A stretch of 64,000 bases of DNA, from the NCBI GenBank assembly GCA_030272585.1, contig BSYQ01000013.1, positions 1,488,001 through 1,552,000 of the forward strand, given 5' to 3'. The stretch is from Bryopsis sp. KO-2023. Lineage: Eukaryota > Chlorophyta > Ulvophyceae > Bryopsidales > Bryopsidaceae. Positions 55,487-64,000 of this stretch are shown in pieces (the first letter of the stretch is position 1; every line of letters begins with the position of its first letter). The notes under the pieces were generated by a model. That model was not told where the DNA came from. It worked only from the letters and a program-made list of their open reading frames with translations, and did not search any database. The translations under genes were made by a program, and so were the position numbers.

Positions 55487-57301
55487 TTAACGCTGTTCCT
55501 GCGCTTGCGCTTGCTGGATAGCACGCTGCTCCTGCGCATGCGCTTGCTGCACTGCACGATACCGGACACAGGGATCAAATGCGGCAGCCACCCTCTTGGA
55601 CTTTAGGAATGGCAGATCCCTTGTGATGCCGGACACCTTGAGCTGCCGCTTCACACACATGTTGCAGTGTGGCAACTTCTCGTGCTCAGCCGGGAACGGA
55701 GGGATTTCTTCGAACGTCGAGCGTGTCAGCTTCAACATATGGGCAGGTAGAGAGAATGGGGAGACGGTGGCGATGAACTTGTTGTCCACTTCCGCGACTT
55801 TTTGGACCGCCGTGACGATACGCCCCAGCATCGAGTATGCCAACCAATGAGCATCACACACGAGGTGATACCCACAAGGAAGGACGGAATACTTCTTCTG
55901 CGTCAGCCGCTGAGCACTTGCTTGCATTGGGCTTCTCCCGCACCAAATGCACATGGGCAACTCGTGAAAGTGCCGGTTGCCGCGGTAATTTTGCAAGGCT
56001 CGGTCCCTGGGGTTAGTATATTGGACCTTCGGCCATTTCTCTGACGCAGTGATGGGGTTGCAAGCCTCCTCGATATCCTCCCGTGACAGGTTCACTTCGC
56101 TGGGTGCAGCATCCACTTTGTCCTGAGCAGCCGCCCTTAGTCTTTTGAGCTTAACCTTTTCTCGGAAAGCCCGAAGTGCTGCTTCTGTTGGAGCTAACTC
56201 CAACGGTGGATGGACCACACGCTGAACCTCTGTCACCTGGCTTGGCCCTTCATCATTCCTTATTTCCCCGTCCTCCAGTTCAGAACTAGGACCTTCGAGC
56301 CTAGGAGGTGGACGGCCGAAGTCAATTTCTTCGTTAAAATCCAAGTCCAAAAGCTCCTCCTCTCTCATGTCGAATAAGTCCTCCCCCGGTGCTATTGCGG
56401 TAGCCTCATCTCCGGGAGTCTGAACTGTTGGCGCTGGTTGTGAGGGTGCTGGAGTCTTTAATGCGGCAGCCTTTAACTTGAGTAACAAGTTGGCTCTTGC
56501 TGCATCTCCAGGCATACGATCCCTCGGTGGCTCACCACCTTCATCGTCACCGTCCTCTCGCCTTCTCTTTCCGTGTGGATCTTCATCCCTACACGGCGAG
56601 CTTGGGCGTTTGTTTTTCCCTTTCCCCTTGCCCTTGCTTGAGCCTCCCGCATCATCGTCCTTAGACGGTTCCAGATCAAGTGTTGCGTTTGACAACAGAA
56701 CTTGGACTTGGCGATCCAGTTCTTCGCGTACCCGTGGTGCTGGTACCGCCGGGTTCAAACGCAGCATCTTGTCCGTTGTTTCGCTCTGCACTTGAAGTTT
56801 TTCAGAGCCGTCTCTGAGGGACTCTCCCAGCAAATCGATCTGCAGCTCTTGTTCTGCCAATTCCTTCTTAAGGTTGTTGGCTGCTGCACTCCACGCGGTT
56901 GCTACAGCTCGCTGCAGCGTTTCCTCTACCGCGGTAAATCGATCCACTATTCCCCCGAGAGCTTGTTTACGGAGGTCATTCTCACGATGGTTAGCCATCA
57001 TGTGAGATTGGAACCTTTGCTTTTTCAGCTTCATGGCTTCCAATTTTTCTTCCAAGACCTTGGTCTTGTCCTCCGCTTCTTTCTTTTCCGCCTCCGCCTT
57101 ATCCTTGGCTTTCTCCGCTGCCTCCTTCGCAGCCTCAGCTGCTTTCGTCCGGTCACTCAACTCTGCGAGCTGCCGGGTTAAGGCCTCATTGTTCTGCAGC
57201 ACCTCCTCTGCGGTCGTAACAAAGTGCTGCAGCTCCTCTTCTTTTTGTGCTACCTCCGCTTCCAACCTCGCAATAATTGCGGCGGGTGTATCGGCAGCCA
57301 T
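55487..57301 (-). CDS. G3 ORF3: coiled-coil / RING-like protein
   Basis: 604 aa from the ATG at 57301; the frame is open further upstream but without an ATG. About residues 10-110 form a coiled coil very rich in Ala, Glu and Lys (AKEAAEKAKDKAEAEKKEAE). A basic patch KGKGKGKNKRPSS and a long acidic/Pro linker follow. The conserved domain starts near residue 449: C-x2-C-x21-C-x2-H-x2-C-x2-H-W, about 58 residues, then C-x2-C (CNMC). The tail is a Gln/Ala/Glu repeat (QQAQAQEQRA). No signal peptide or membrane segment. Same gene position and layout as in the other three elements. Confidence 0.85.
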   Translation of the reverse strand: MAADTPAAIIARLEAEVAQKEEELQHFVTTAEEVLQNNEALTRQLAELSDRTKAAEAAKEAAEKAKDKAEAEKKEAEDKTKVLEEKLEAMKLKKQRFQSHMMANHRENDLRKQALGGIVDRFTAVEETLQRAVATAWSAAANNLKKELAEQELQIDLLGESLRDGSEKLQVQSETTDKMLRLNPAVPAPRVREELDRQVQVLLSNATLDLEPSKDDDAGGSSKGKGKGKNKRPSSPCRDEDPHGKRRREDGDDEGGEPPRDRMPGDAARANLLLKLKAAALKTPAPSQPAPTVQTPGDEATAIAPGEDLFDMREEELLDLDFNEEIDFGRPPPRLEGPSSELEDGEIRNDEGPSQVTEVQRVVHPPLELAPTEAALRAFREKVKLKRLRAAAQDKVDAAPSEVNLSREDIEEACNPITASEKWPKVQYTNPRDRALQNYRGNRHFHELPMCIWCGRSPMQASAQRLTQKKYSVLPCGYHLVCDAHWLAYSMLGRIVTAVQKVAEVDNKFIATVSPFSLPAHMLKLTRSTFEEIPPFPAEHEKLPHCNMCVKRQLKVSGITRDLPFLKSKRVAAAFDPCVRYRAVQQAHAQEQRAIQQAQAQEQR

Positions 57302-57750
57302 TATGTTCGTCGGAAAGAAAGAAATAACAACGGTTTGTGCGTCTTTAGACTTTTTTTCACTCAGGAGCTCGCTCCGTTTACACAAACACTAGGGCAAAAT
57401 GGTTCGAGGGCTGCGCTTATAAGGCTGGGTGACTCGTACACTTTCCTCGTTGGGTTATTGGGGTGAGACACCAACGTTTCGCTCGGTTGGAGTCTCGTCA
57501 AGACCACCTCAACACGTCACTTGATAGGGGTTTTCTCGGAACAACCACACTATCTCGAATGTGACATCGTTTGCCCGGTTTCTAAAGTACTACTGAAGCT
57601 ACACTTACTGCGCCAGCCAAATAACTTAGGCACCTAACGCATTAAAGATAAAGAGTTGGTTTGGAAGTCGACAGAGTTTTTCTAAGGTATCCTTTTTCGC
57701 GCCCCCTTGCTATAAGGAGTTCCACCTTAGCCATCAAACACTCTGCTTCC
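57302..57750 (-). other. Spacer between G3 pol and ORF3
   Basis: About 450 nt without a supported ORF of its own; the upstream extension of the ORF3 frame overlaps its first 84 nt. Confidence 0.45.
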
Positions 57751-60700
57751 CTATTCTCTTCCTTTCTGCAACTCTTTTCTTTCTTTCTCTTTAAATGCGC
57801 GAAGTATATCTGGTGCGTTAACCAGATTAGCTTCAGGTTCCCAAGTAGCGTCAAGTAGATCGTATCCTTTCCACAGCACTAGGTATTCACGATTGCGTTT
57901 ACCTCTAGCCCTTAGGATATTTTCGACCTCATACTCTACTTCGCTACCAATCAACTCTCCTTCTGGAGGTTGTATCTGCCTGCTGTTATCACTCGAGGCG
58001 TGATAACGCTTGAACTTAGAAACATGAAACACTGGGTGAATGAGCCATGTTTCCGGAAGTTGAACTCTGTAAGCCACCTTTGATATTTTCTCCACAATTT
58101 CAAAGGGACCCACAAATCGACGGCGCAGTTTGGGACTCACTTTGTTCAAAGCAGCCAACGGAATAAAACGGCTTTTTATCAGGACTTTATCCCCTTTCTC
58201 AAAAGCAATATCTTTCCTCTTTTTGTTTGCACTCACACACATTCTGTGTTGTGCTCTAGAGTAATATGCTTTTGCGGTATCTAAGTCCTGTGCCATCCGT
58301 GCTACCATAGTCTTAACTGCTTCCACCTGAAATTGCGTTGCCGTCCCACCAATGTTTGGTGTTTCTGGATGGTACCCATACATCAAGTATGCAGGTGCGA
58401 ACCCTGTACTCGCATTCACTGCATTGTTTGCTGCAAACTCTGCTGTAGGTAAATACTCAACCCACTTATGGGGATACCTCTCAGCATATGGCCTCAGGAA
58501 ATTTTCCAGAGTACGTATGGTAACCTCACTCTGCCCATCCGTTTGAGGGTGGTAAGCTGTACTCATACGAATCTCTGTACCCAGAGCTTTAAAAAGCGTC
58601 TGCCAGAACTTGCTGGTAAAGCGAGGGTCTCTATCAGACACAATCACTTTAGGTAGGCCATGGTTGCGGTAAACATGTTCGATAAAAAGTTGGGTGTATC
58701 CTGCAGCGGTAATTTCTTTCGTACATGGGGCGAAATGCACAAACTTGGTAAGTCTATCGACAAAGACAGCTACAGCACTAAACCCATTGGATGCTGGTAG
58801 ATCTGTCACCAAGTCAGTGGTAATCTGCTCCCACTTCCGCTCAGGTATTGGCAGGGGTTGAAGTAAGCCCATAGGCTTCTGTGTGTCAGCCTTTATTTGT
58901 TGGCACACAGGGCATTCGCGCACAAATGCCTTCAACTCATTCATCCACCCCTTCCACCAATATCGCCGCGCTAGGATTTCTCCTGTTCGCGCTGGTCCTG
59001 TATGGCCTGCTGAAGGTGTCTCATGGCACTCCTTCATAATCTTATTGCGCTGGCCTTTAGGAACCACCACTTTCTCGACTAATCCTCTCTTTGGGACCGT
59101 CCAGAGTATTCCCTCTCTGAGGAAATATCCCTCAACTTCCTCGCCACTCTCAAGCTTCCGCAATATCTTCACCAAGGAGTTATCAGCTTGGAGGGCTTGT
59201 TTCCACTCGTCTTGGCTTGCTTGATGCACGTGCCAAGTGGAAATGTTCATCGCAGTTTCCACGGGCTTAGGAACACTGCGGGAGAGAGCATCTGCTAACA
59301 CATTAGCCTTGCCTTTGATATAGGAGATCTTGGGGTTGATCGAGGTCAGGTACCCCGCCTCAAGCCATCTTGCTTGGGTTCTAGAAAGGTTCCTCTGCGA
59401 CAGAATATGCGTCAGAGGTTGGTGGTCAGTGAACACTGTTACTCCACCCGCACAACCTTCTAGATAATGTCTCCACTGCACCATCGCATAACATATTGCA
59501 CACAACTCTTTATCGTATGGTGCATAGTTAAGCTCGGCAGGCTTGAATCTACGTGAGAGGTAAGCTATTGGCTGTAGCCCTTCTCCGTGATCCTGTGTTA
59601 ACACGGCACCGATGGCCTCATTCGACGCATCAGTGATCACAGTGTAAGGCAGTGACGCATCTGGAAAAATAAGGACGGGAGCTTGACTTAAACGCTTTTT
59701 CAGTTCATTGAATGCGCCACGCTCAACCTGTCCCCATCTCCAGGGATGGTCTTTTTTCACTAAGTCATGGAGTGGTCCAGCAACATGTGCAAACTGGGGA
59801 ATGAATTTCCTGTAGTATGAAACCATTCCAAGGAAACTACGTACATCACTAACACTCTGTAGTTCCTTCCACTCCTTCACTGCCTTCACTTTTTGTTCCT
59901 GTGGTTTTAACCCACTTCCGCTAATGCGGTAGCCAAGATAGTCTACTGTTGCGACAGCCAGCTCACTTTTACTTGCCTTAGCAAAAAGCTGATATTCTGC
60001 TAGTCGCGACAGGACTTTCTCTAAGTGTTCGGCATGCTGTTCCATGTTTTCAGAGAAGATGAGTATGTCATCGATAAAGACAACAACAAAATCATCTAAA
60101 AACTCTGTGAGTAGGTCTTGCACTAGAGTTTGGAATTGCGCTGGGCAATTGGTTAGCCCAAAAGGCGCTACCAAAAACTCAAAGTGACCGTATCTCGTGC
60201 GGAACGCTGTTTTATCTGTATCAGATGGCCTTACTGGAAATTGCCAGTAGCCTGATCGCAGATCTAACTTTGAGAACACTTTGGCTTTGAACACTCTATC
60301 CATCAATTCTTCTGGCAGGGGTAAAGGATACCGGTTTTTCACCGTCACCTTATTGATCCACCTGTAATCCACACACATCCTTAAGCCTCCATCCTTTTTC
60401 GGTACAAACAGGATTGGCGCGCCCCAAGGGGACTCGGATGGTTTGATTTTCTTCTGTTCCAGAAGGTAGTCCACTTGTGCTTTCACTTCATCCAGCTCTG
60501 CTGGTGAAAGCTTGTATATTGGACGATGGATAGGTGTTGGATCCTCCAGGTCTATCTTAAATTCATGACCTTTTCTCTTCGGAGGGATCCCTGGGGGTAA
60601 ATCACGAGGGAACACACCACGGTGTGTTTCTACCACCTTTTTAATTTCGGCAGGGGTGTCTGAACGAATAAGTTTGCCAATCTCATCCTCAGTGTTGAAT

Positions 60701-61758
60701 GGCTGTGTTCGCTCTATTGCGTCAGGCAATTCATGTTGGCCTAAAGCTTTCTCTTCAGATTCTTGCACTACAACCATGAATGCTGTCTCTGTTTTGAGAT
60801 GACGCATCATTCTCTTAGCTGAACACTCAGTCACTGGCACTTCTTGCAGTATCGACTGTACTTTTCGTTCAGGTTCAATACTCTCTTGGGTTGGATGACG
60901 CAACGGGAGATGAAACACTTGGCTGTTTTTGCAAACTGAAATCTCATTTTGCTGAAAGTCTATGCGGGGGTTTTCTTTCTGCAACCAAGGCATGCCCAAT
61001 ATTAGGTCATAACCAAGGTCTGGGAACAGATCCGCTTTCATTTTGCACTTCAGCCCTCCTATCCTTACTCGGAGGTTGTTACAGCTGCCAGCCAGTTCTT
61101 TAATATCTCCGTTTGCCAACATTGCTCTCTTTGAGCTTGGTGTAATCGACAACCCGAGATCACGCGCTACCTTATCATTGATATAGTTTGCGGTACTTCC
61201 GCAATCAATGAATGCATAAAGGTCCGTGGTCTTGATCCGTGCTTTTACTTCGTACCCTCTCACAGGCACTTCTTGAATTTTTAACAGAGGGCATGTGTCA
61301 CCCTTGGTTGACGAAGTTGATCGAACTTCTGACACATTAACTCGCTCTGTGGTAGACCGCTGGGTTGTTTCTGACCCACTATCGTCTACGTCTGCAGGCA
61401 GGGACTCCTGTAGACTACTCTGCGACTCCAATGAGCCCACAGATTCACTAACAGAGGGAAGAGATGCAGATGACGCATGAGGCGCGTCCATCTCATCCGG
61501 TGTGCTTTCCTTCTGTTCATTTTTCCAATCGCAGTTGTCATGTGCCGATTGGGTAGATGTGGAGAGTGTCTCTGTTCTCTCTTCACGCGGTGTACTAGTC
61601 CGCGCCCCAGGTTTTCCGCTGTGAGTACTTTTAACCTTTTTCGAGGCACCTACTTTTGATCTATGCTTCCTACGCCGCCTACGAACTCTGTTTCGCTTAC
61701 GACGTTTGCGTCGGCCAGGCTCAGACGAAGCAGTTTCCTGCCTGGCGGTCAGTTTAAC
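57751..61758 (-). CDS. pol: G3 Pol polyprotein with chromodomain
   Basis: The first ATG is at 61491, but the frame is open without a stop back to the gag end and that part encodes a basic stretch (RRKRRKRNRVRRRRKHRSK) like the N-termini of G0 and G2 pol. So translation through a -1 shift near 61758-61752 is likely. Relative to 61491 the protease FIDCGSTANYI is near residue 97, RT VFIDDILIF near 470, RNase H VITDASNEAIG near 615. The integrase follows with a zinc domain ending CPVCQQIK and a core of TTDLVTDL, VSDRDPRF and TDGQSEV, then PKLRRRFVGPF and a chromodomain (YLVLWKGYDLLDATWEP). Intact within the window. Confidence 0.94.
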   Translation of the reverse strand, partial: VKLTARQETASSEPGRRKRRKRNRVRRRRRKHRSKVGASKKVKSTHSGKPGARTSTPREERTETLSTSTQSAHDNCDWKNEQKESTPDEMDAPHASSASLPSVSESVGSLESQSSLQESLPADVDDSGSETTQRSTTERVNVSEVRSTSSTKGDTCPLLKIQEVPVRGYEVKARIKTTDLYAFIDCGSTANYINDKVARDLGLSITPSSKRAMLANGDIKELAGSCNNLRVRIGGLKCKMKADLFPDLGYDLILGMPWLQKENPRIDFQQNEISVCKNSQVFHLPLRHPTQESIEPERKVQSILQEVPVTECSAKRMMRHLKTETAFMVVVQESEEKALGQHELPDAIERTQPFNTEDEIGKLIRSDTPAEIKKVVETHRGVFPRDLPPGIPPKRKGHEFKIDLEDPTPIHRPIYKLSPAELDEVKAQVDYLLEQKKIKPSESPWGAPILFVPKKDGGLRMCVDYRWINKVTVKNRYPLPLPEELMDRVFKAKVFSKLDLRSGYWQFPVRPSDTDKTAFRTRYGHFEFLVAPFGLTNCPAQFQTLVQDLLTEFLDDFVVVFIDDILIFSENMEQHAEHLEKVLSRLAEYQLFAKASKSELAVATVDYLGYRISGSGLKPQEQKVKAVKEWKELQSVSDVRSFLGMVSYYRKFIPQFAHVAGPLHDLVKKDHPWRWGQVERGAFNELKKRLSQAPVLIFPDASLPYTVITDASNEAIGAVLTQDHGEGLQPIAYLSRRFKPAELNYAPYDKELCAICYAMVQWRHYLEGCAGGVTVFTDHQPLTHILSQRNLSRTQARWLEAGYLTSINPKISYIKGKANVLADALSRSVPKPVETAMNISTWHVHQASQDEWKQALQADNSLVKILRKLESGEEVEGYFLREGILWTVPKRGLVEKVVVPKGQRNKIMKECHETPSAGHTGPARTGEILARRYWWKGWMNELKAFVRECPVCQQIKADTQKPMGLLQPLPIPERKWEQITTDLVTDLPASNGFSAVAVFVDRLTKFVHFAPCTKEITAAGYTQLFIEHVYRNHGLPKVIVSDRDPRFTSKFWQTLFKALGTEIRMSTAYHPQTDGQSEVTIRTLENFLRPYAERYPHKWVEYLPTAEFAANNAVNASTGFAPAYLMYGYHPETPNIGGTATQFQVEAVKTMVARMAQDLDTAKAYYSRAQHRMCVSANKKRKDIAFEKGDKVLIKSRFIPLAALNKVSPKLRRRFVGPFEIVEKISKVAYRVQLPETWLIHPVFHVSKFKRYHASSDNSRQIQPPEGELIGSEVEYEVENILRARGKRNREYLVLWKGYDLLDATWEPEANLVNAPDILRAFKEKERKELQKGRE

Positions 61759-63998
61759 ATTTTTTTTACATCGGGGAGGTTTTTCACCTCCTCCAATCTA
61801 GGACATTGCCTCACAGGATGACCCTTCTTTCCACAAAGATAACAATGATATCCCCCTCCCCCCTGGGGGTTCTGTCTTCCCTGATTGGCTTGTCCTCTTC
61901 CACGGTTACCACCACCACGTCCACGTCCACCACCACCACGTCCTCCTCCTCGTCCTTGTTGCTGTTGCTGCTGCTGTTGCACTCCTGCGGCAGCTTGTGG
62001 TGGTGTTTGGGCTGGTGGTGTAGGGTTCTGCTGCTGCTGACCCTGATTCTGGCCTTTCTTCTTTCTTCCACCACGCCAGACTCCTTTCTTTTTCTGATTG
62101 GTTTGCCCTCCTTGGCCTTGTGTTCCAACTCCAAGGGCTTCCAATCGTTCGGCGGATATGATGGCAGCCTCGACATCTCGAGGTACCGTTGCAGCGACTA
62201 ACTTCTGAACTTCACTCTTAAGTCCATCCACGAAGAGCAAATACTGGTGATCCTCTTCGAGGTCTGGAATCCTCAAGACTAACCGCTGAAACTCTTTAAC
62301 GAACTGTTTCATGGTTCCAGTCTGCTTGAGTTTGTGGAGGTCACGCCACGCTTCATCTCGATCACTAGAGAATTCGAAAGCTGTAGCTAAGCCATCCATG
62401 AAGTCCATCCAGTCACGGAAGGGTGGTCTTTCACCTCGGTGAATTTTCAACTCTTGCATCGTTAACCAATCCGAGGCAGCCCCATAAAGGTTAGTGGCCA
62501 TAATCGATTGCCACTGTGCTTCATGCACTCCGCAGGTTCTCAAGTACCGCGTCATGAGCACTTGCCATTTACGGGCTTTTGGTTCTCCACTTCCGTTAAA
62601 TGCGCGAGGCATTTGCAACTTGACGGTGCTAGGCAACCACTGTCCTTGCCTAGGAGGTCCTGGCCCTGCTGGTCCAGCGCCACCTCCACCTCCACCTCCA
62701 TCAGGAGGTCCACCGGGAGGTCCACCGCCTCCACCATCTCCACCGCCGCCACCACCTCCTCCGCCATCAGGCGCACCTGGAATGCGGGAAGGTGGGCGGT
62801 TTCGTCTGTCGCGGTAATCATCACCGCCATCATCATCTGGGTCGTCATCACCAGGGTCTCCAAAGTTACCTCGCATGCGAGGAACTCGACTGGGTCCACC
62901 AGTAGACTCATATGAACCAAGTGCAGCAAAGGGATTATTTTCTACCCTTGCTCCCAAAGCACTTAACCCAAGTCCCAATCTTCCAGTACGTGTGGGGATC
63001 TGCATGGGTTCTTTTCCTTTCTCTTCTCTGACCTGTGCCTTAGCACGCTCAAGGTCAATTTGATATAACACTTCTGCTGAGGAGAGAACTCTTGGGTTAG
63101 TTCGTGTGGGTCTACGTGATCCATCGGCAGAGTCGGGTTCTGAGATGCGTACTCCAGGCTGAGCTCTTGTACTTGGAGGTATCAATTGAGGGAATGTGAA
63201 ATCAGCGTCTGGTGCGCTGTCCACTGCAGTGCATGGTGGTGCTTCTGCAGCAACAATTTCACCCTCCTCGACCTGTACTGCTGGAGGAGCCGGTATTGTT
63301 GAGGTTCCTGCCCCAACCATTCCTACCGCGAAGCTCTGATCTAGTGGCGGCCATGATGCAGCCAACTGCTTTACTGATTTCTTCGGCAGCGGCATCCCAA
63401 AGGCTGAGTCCTCAGGCTCAGGGGAAGTTGATTCTTCACGCTCTGGTGATACTGCACGAGCATCACTTCCACTTTGGGCACTCTGACTTCCGCCACTCAC
63501 ATCCTCCATGCTTCGTTCCAGGCCAGATAATCTTAAGGCAACCACATCAGCTGCATCTTGCTGCTGATCCCAGGTTTTGGATGCCTTTTTCTCCAAAGCA
63601 ATCAAATCTTTTTGAATTGCTACTCTTGAGCTCTGCAAACGCTTCACCTCAGCACCTTGTTTGTGCAAGGACTCCCGAAACAATTCTAGAGTCCGTTCGA
63701 CTTTTTCGTTGGAATCCGCAACAGTTCCTAATAAGCCTTCAATTCTCCGCCCTTGAACAAGGGATAACTCGGAGAGTTGTTTTAACTGAAGTGCTGATGC
63801 TTCAGTTGCTTCTTTTAGGTCAGCAAAACGAGAGTCCGCTAGAATGTCTGCGGCATCCATTCTCCTCGTTATTGCATCCACAGAAGCTTTGATCTCGGCT
63901 CTTTCTTTCCTATGGTCGATATCTTGGCGTAATAGCCTCTGCTCGTATCGACTATGTTGAGCCGCTACTGAATCCAGCTTCTGCTGTTGCGACACCAC
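61749..63998 (-). CDS. gag: G3 Gag, 5' end outside the window
   Basis: At least 749 residues; the N-terminus is cut by the window edge. Long coiled coil (first 200 residues), the conserved MVGAGTSTI and NPFAALGSYES motifs, Asp-rich then Gly/Pro-rich linker, the capsid-type domain (LQMPRAFNGSGEPKARKWQ onward), polyglutamine runs from CAG-type repeats, RG-rich region and one CCHC knuckle CYLCGKKGHPVRQC. Ends VKKMLN, with an A8 run just before the heptamer GTTAAAC in the last codons. Confidence 0.9.
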   Translation of the reverse strand: MVSQQQKLDSVAAQHSRYEQRLLRQDIDHRKERAEIKASVDAITRRMDAADILADSRFADLKEATEASALQLKQLSELSLVQGRRIEGLLGTVADSNEKVERTLELFRESLHKQGAEVKRLQSSRVAIQKDLIALEKKASKTWDQQQDAADVVALRLSGLERSMEDVSGGSQSAQSGSDARAVSPEREESTSPEPEDSAFGMPLPKKSVKQLAASWPPLDQSFAVGMVGAGTSTIPAPPAVQVEEGEIVAAEAPPCTAVDSAPDADFTFPQLIPPSTRAQPGVRISEPDSADGSRRPTRTNPRVLSSAEVLYQIDLERAKAQVREEKGKEPMQIPTRTGRLGLGLSALGARVENNPFAALGSYESTGGPSRVPRMRGNFGDPGDDDPDDDGGDDYRDRRNRPPSRIPGAPDGGGGGGGGGDGGGGGPPGGPPDGGGGGGGAGPAGPGPPRQGQWLPSTVKLQMPRAFNGSGEPKARKWQVLMTRYLRTCGVHEAQWQSIMATNLYGAASDWLTMQELKIHRGERPPFRDWMDFMDGLATAFEFSSDRDEAWRDLHKLKQTGTMKQFVKEFQRLVLRIPDLEEDHQYLLFVDGLKSEVQKLVAATVPRDVEAAIISAERLEALGVGTQGQGGQTNQKKKGVWRGGRKKKGQNQGQQQQNPTPPAQTPPQAAAGVQQQQQQQQGRGGGRGGGGRGRGGGNRGRGQANQGRQNPQGGGGYHCYLCGKKGHPVRQCPRLEEVKNLPDVKKMLN

Positions 63999-64000
63999 CG

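Larger units (their letters stand above)
54872..64000 (-). mobile_element. G3: Ty3/gypsy chromovirus with ORF3, truncated by the window edge
   Basis: Minus strand, order gag (running off the right edge), pol, ORF3, polypurine tract, 3' LTR. The left limit is provisional: a TGATAG at 54872 resembles the TGATA-type LTR ends of G0 and G1, but the second LTR is outside the window so neither the LTR nor the duplication can be checked. Confidence 0.85.

Noticed and set aside
57593..57612. Short similarity between 57593-57605 and 54792-54803 (GAAGCTACACTT) as a second G3 LTR
   Set aside because: Only about a dozen bases match, and an internal LTR between pol and ORF3 would make no sense.

Overview
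This is eukaryotic DNA from a genome crowded with transposable elements. The evidence is GT-AG introns in every multi-exon gene, nuclear-type transposons (chromodomain Ty3/gypsy elements, a CACTA/TNP2-like element, a hAT element, a PAT/Ngaro-like tyrosine-recombinase retroelement), no bacterial operons and abundant microsatellites. The species cannot be named from the sequence. A protist, an alga (a charophyte, for example) or an early-branching multicellular lineage would all fit.

Layout. 1-10467 is older flanking DNA. It holds a PAT/Ngaro-like element (377-4982), the 3' part of a multi-exon coiled-coil gene of unknown function (6191-7948) and a 611-bp terminal-inverted-repeat MITE (9133-9743). 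From 10468 almost everything reads as one nest. The outer shell is a CACTA-type DNA transposon, called T1 here. Its left end is at 10468 and its right end is not seen. T1 carries two divergent genes: an accessory TnpA-like gene (minus strand, 30892-38641) and a 13-exon TNP2-type transposase (plus strand, 38902-54665).

Four insertions split T1. G0 is a Ty3/gypsy element (10698-30070, minus strand, TSD ATAAA) that itself contains G1 (12568-22178, plus strand, TSD GGTCG). A hAT transposon (31027-36102, TSD GCCCTGTC) sits in the last exon of the TnpA-like gene. G2 is a gypsy element (41817-52095, minus strand, TSD GTCAC) inside transposase exon 5. G3 is a gypsy element (about 54872 to beyond 64000, minus strand) just after the transposase stop. 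Counting each target duplication once, the interrupted transposase and the interrupted G0 ORF3 both stay in frame.

The four gypsy elements are divergent members of one chromovirus lineage with the same plan: gag (coiled coil, glycine/proline-rich linker, capsid domain, CCHC knuckle), then pol in the -1 frame (protease, RT, RNase H, integrase, chromodomain), then a third ORF after pol. ORF3 combines a coiled coil, a charged linker and a RING-like Cys/His domain, and it recurs in all four. I regard it as the most likely undescribed system here. The second notable signal is that T1 and the hAT element each carry many copies of a short terminal motif inside their own introns, and T1 also carries it in exons.
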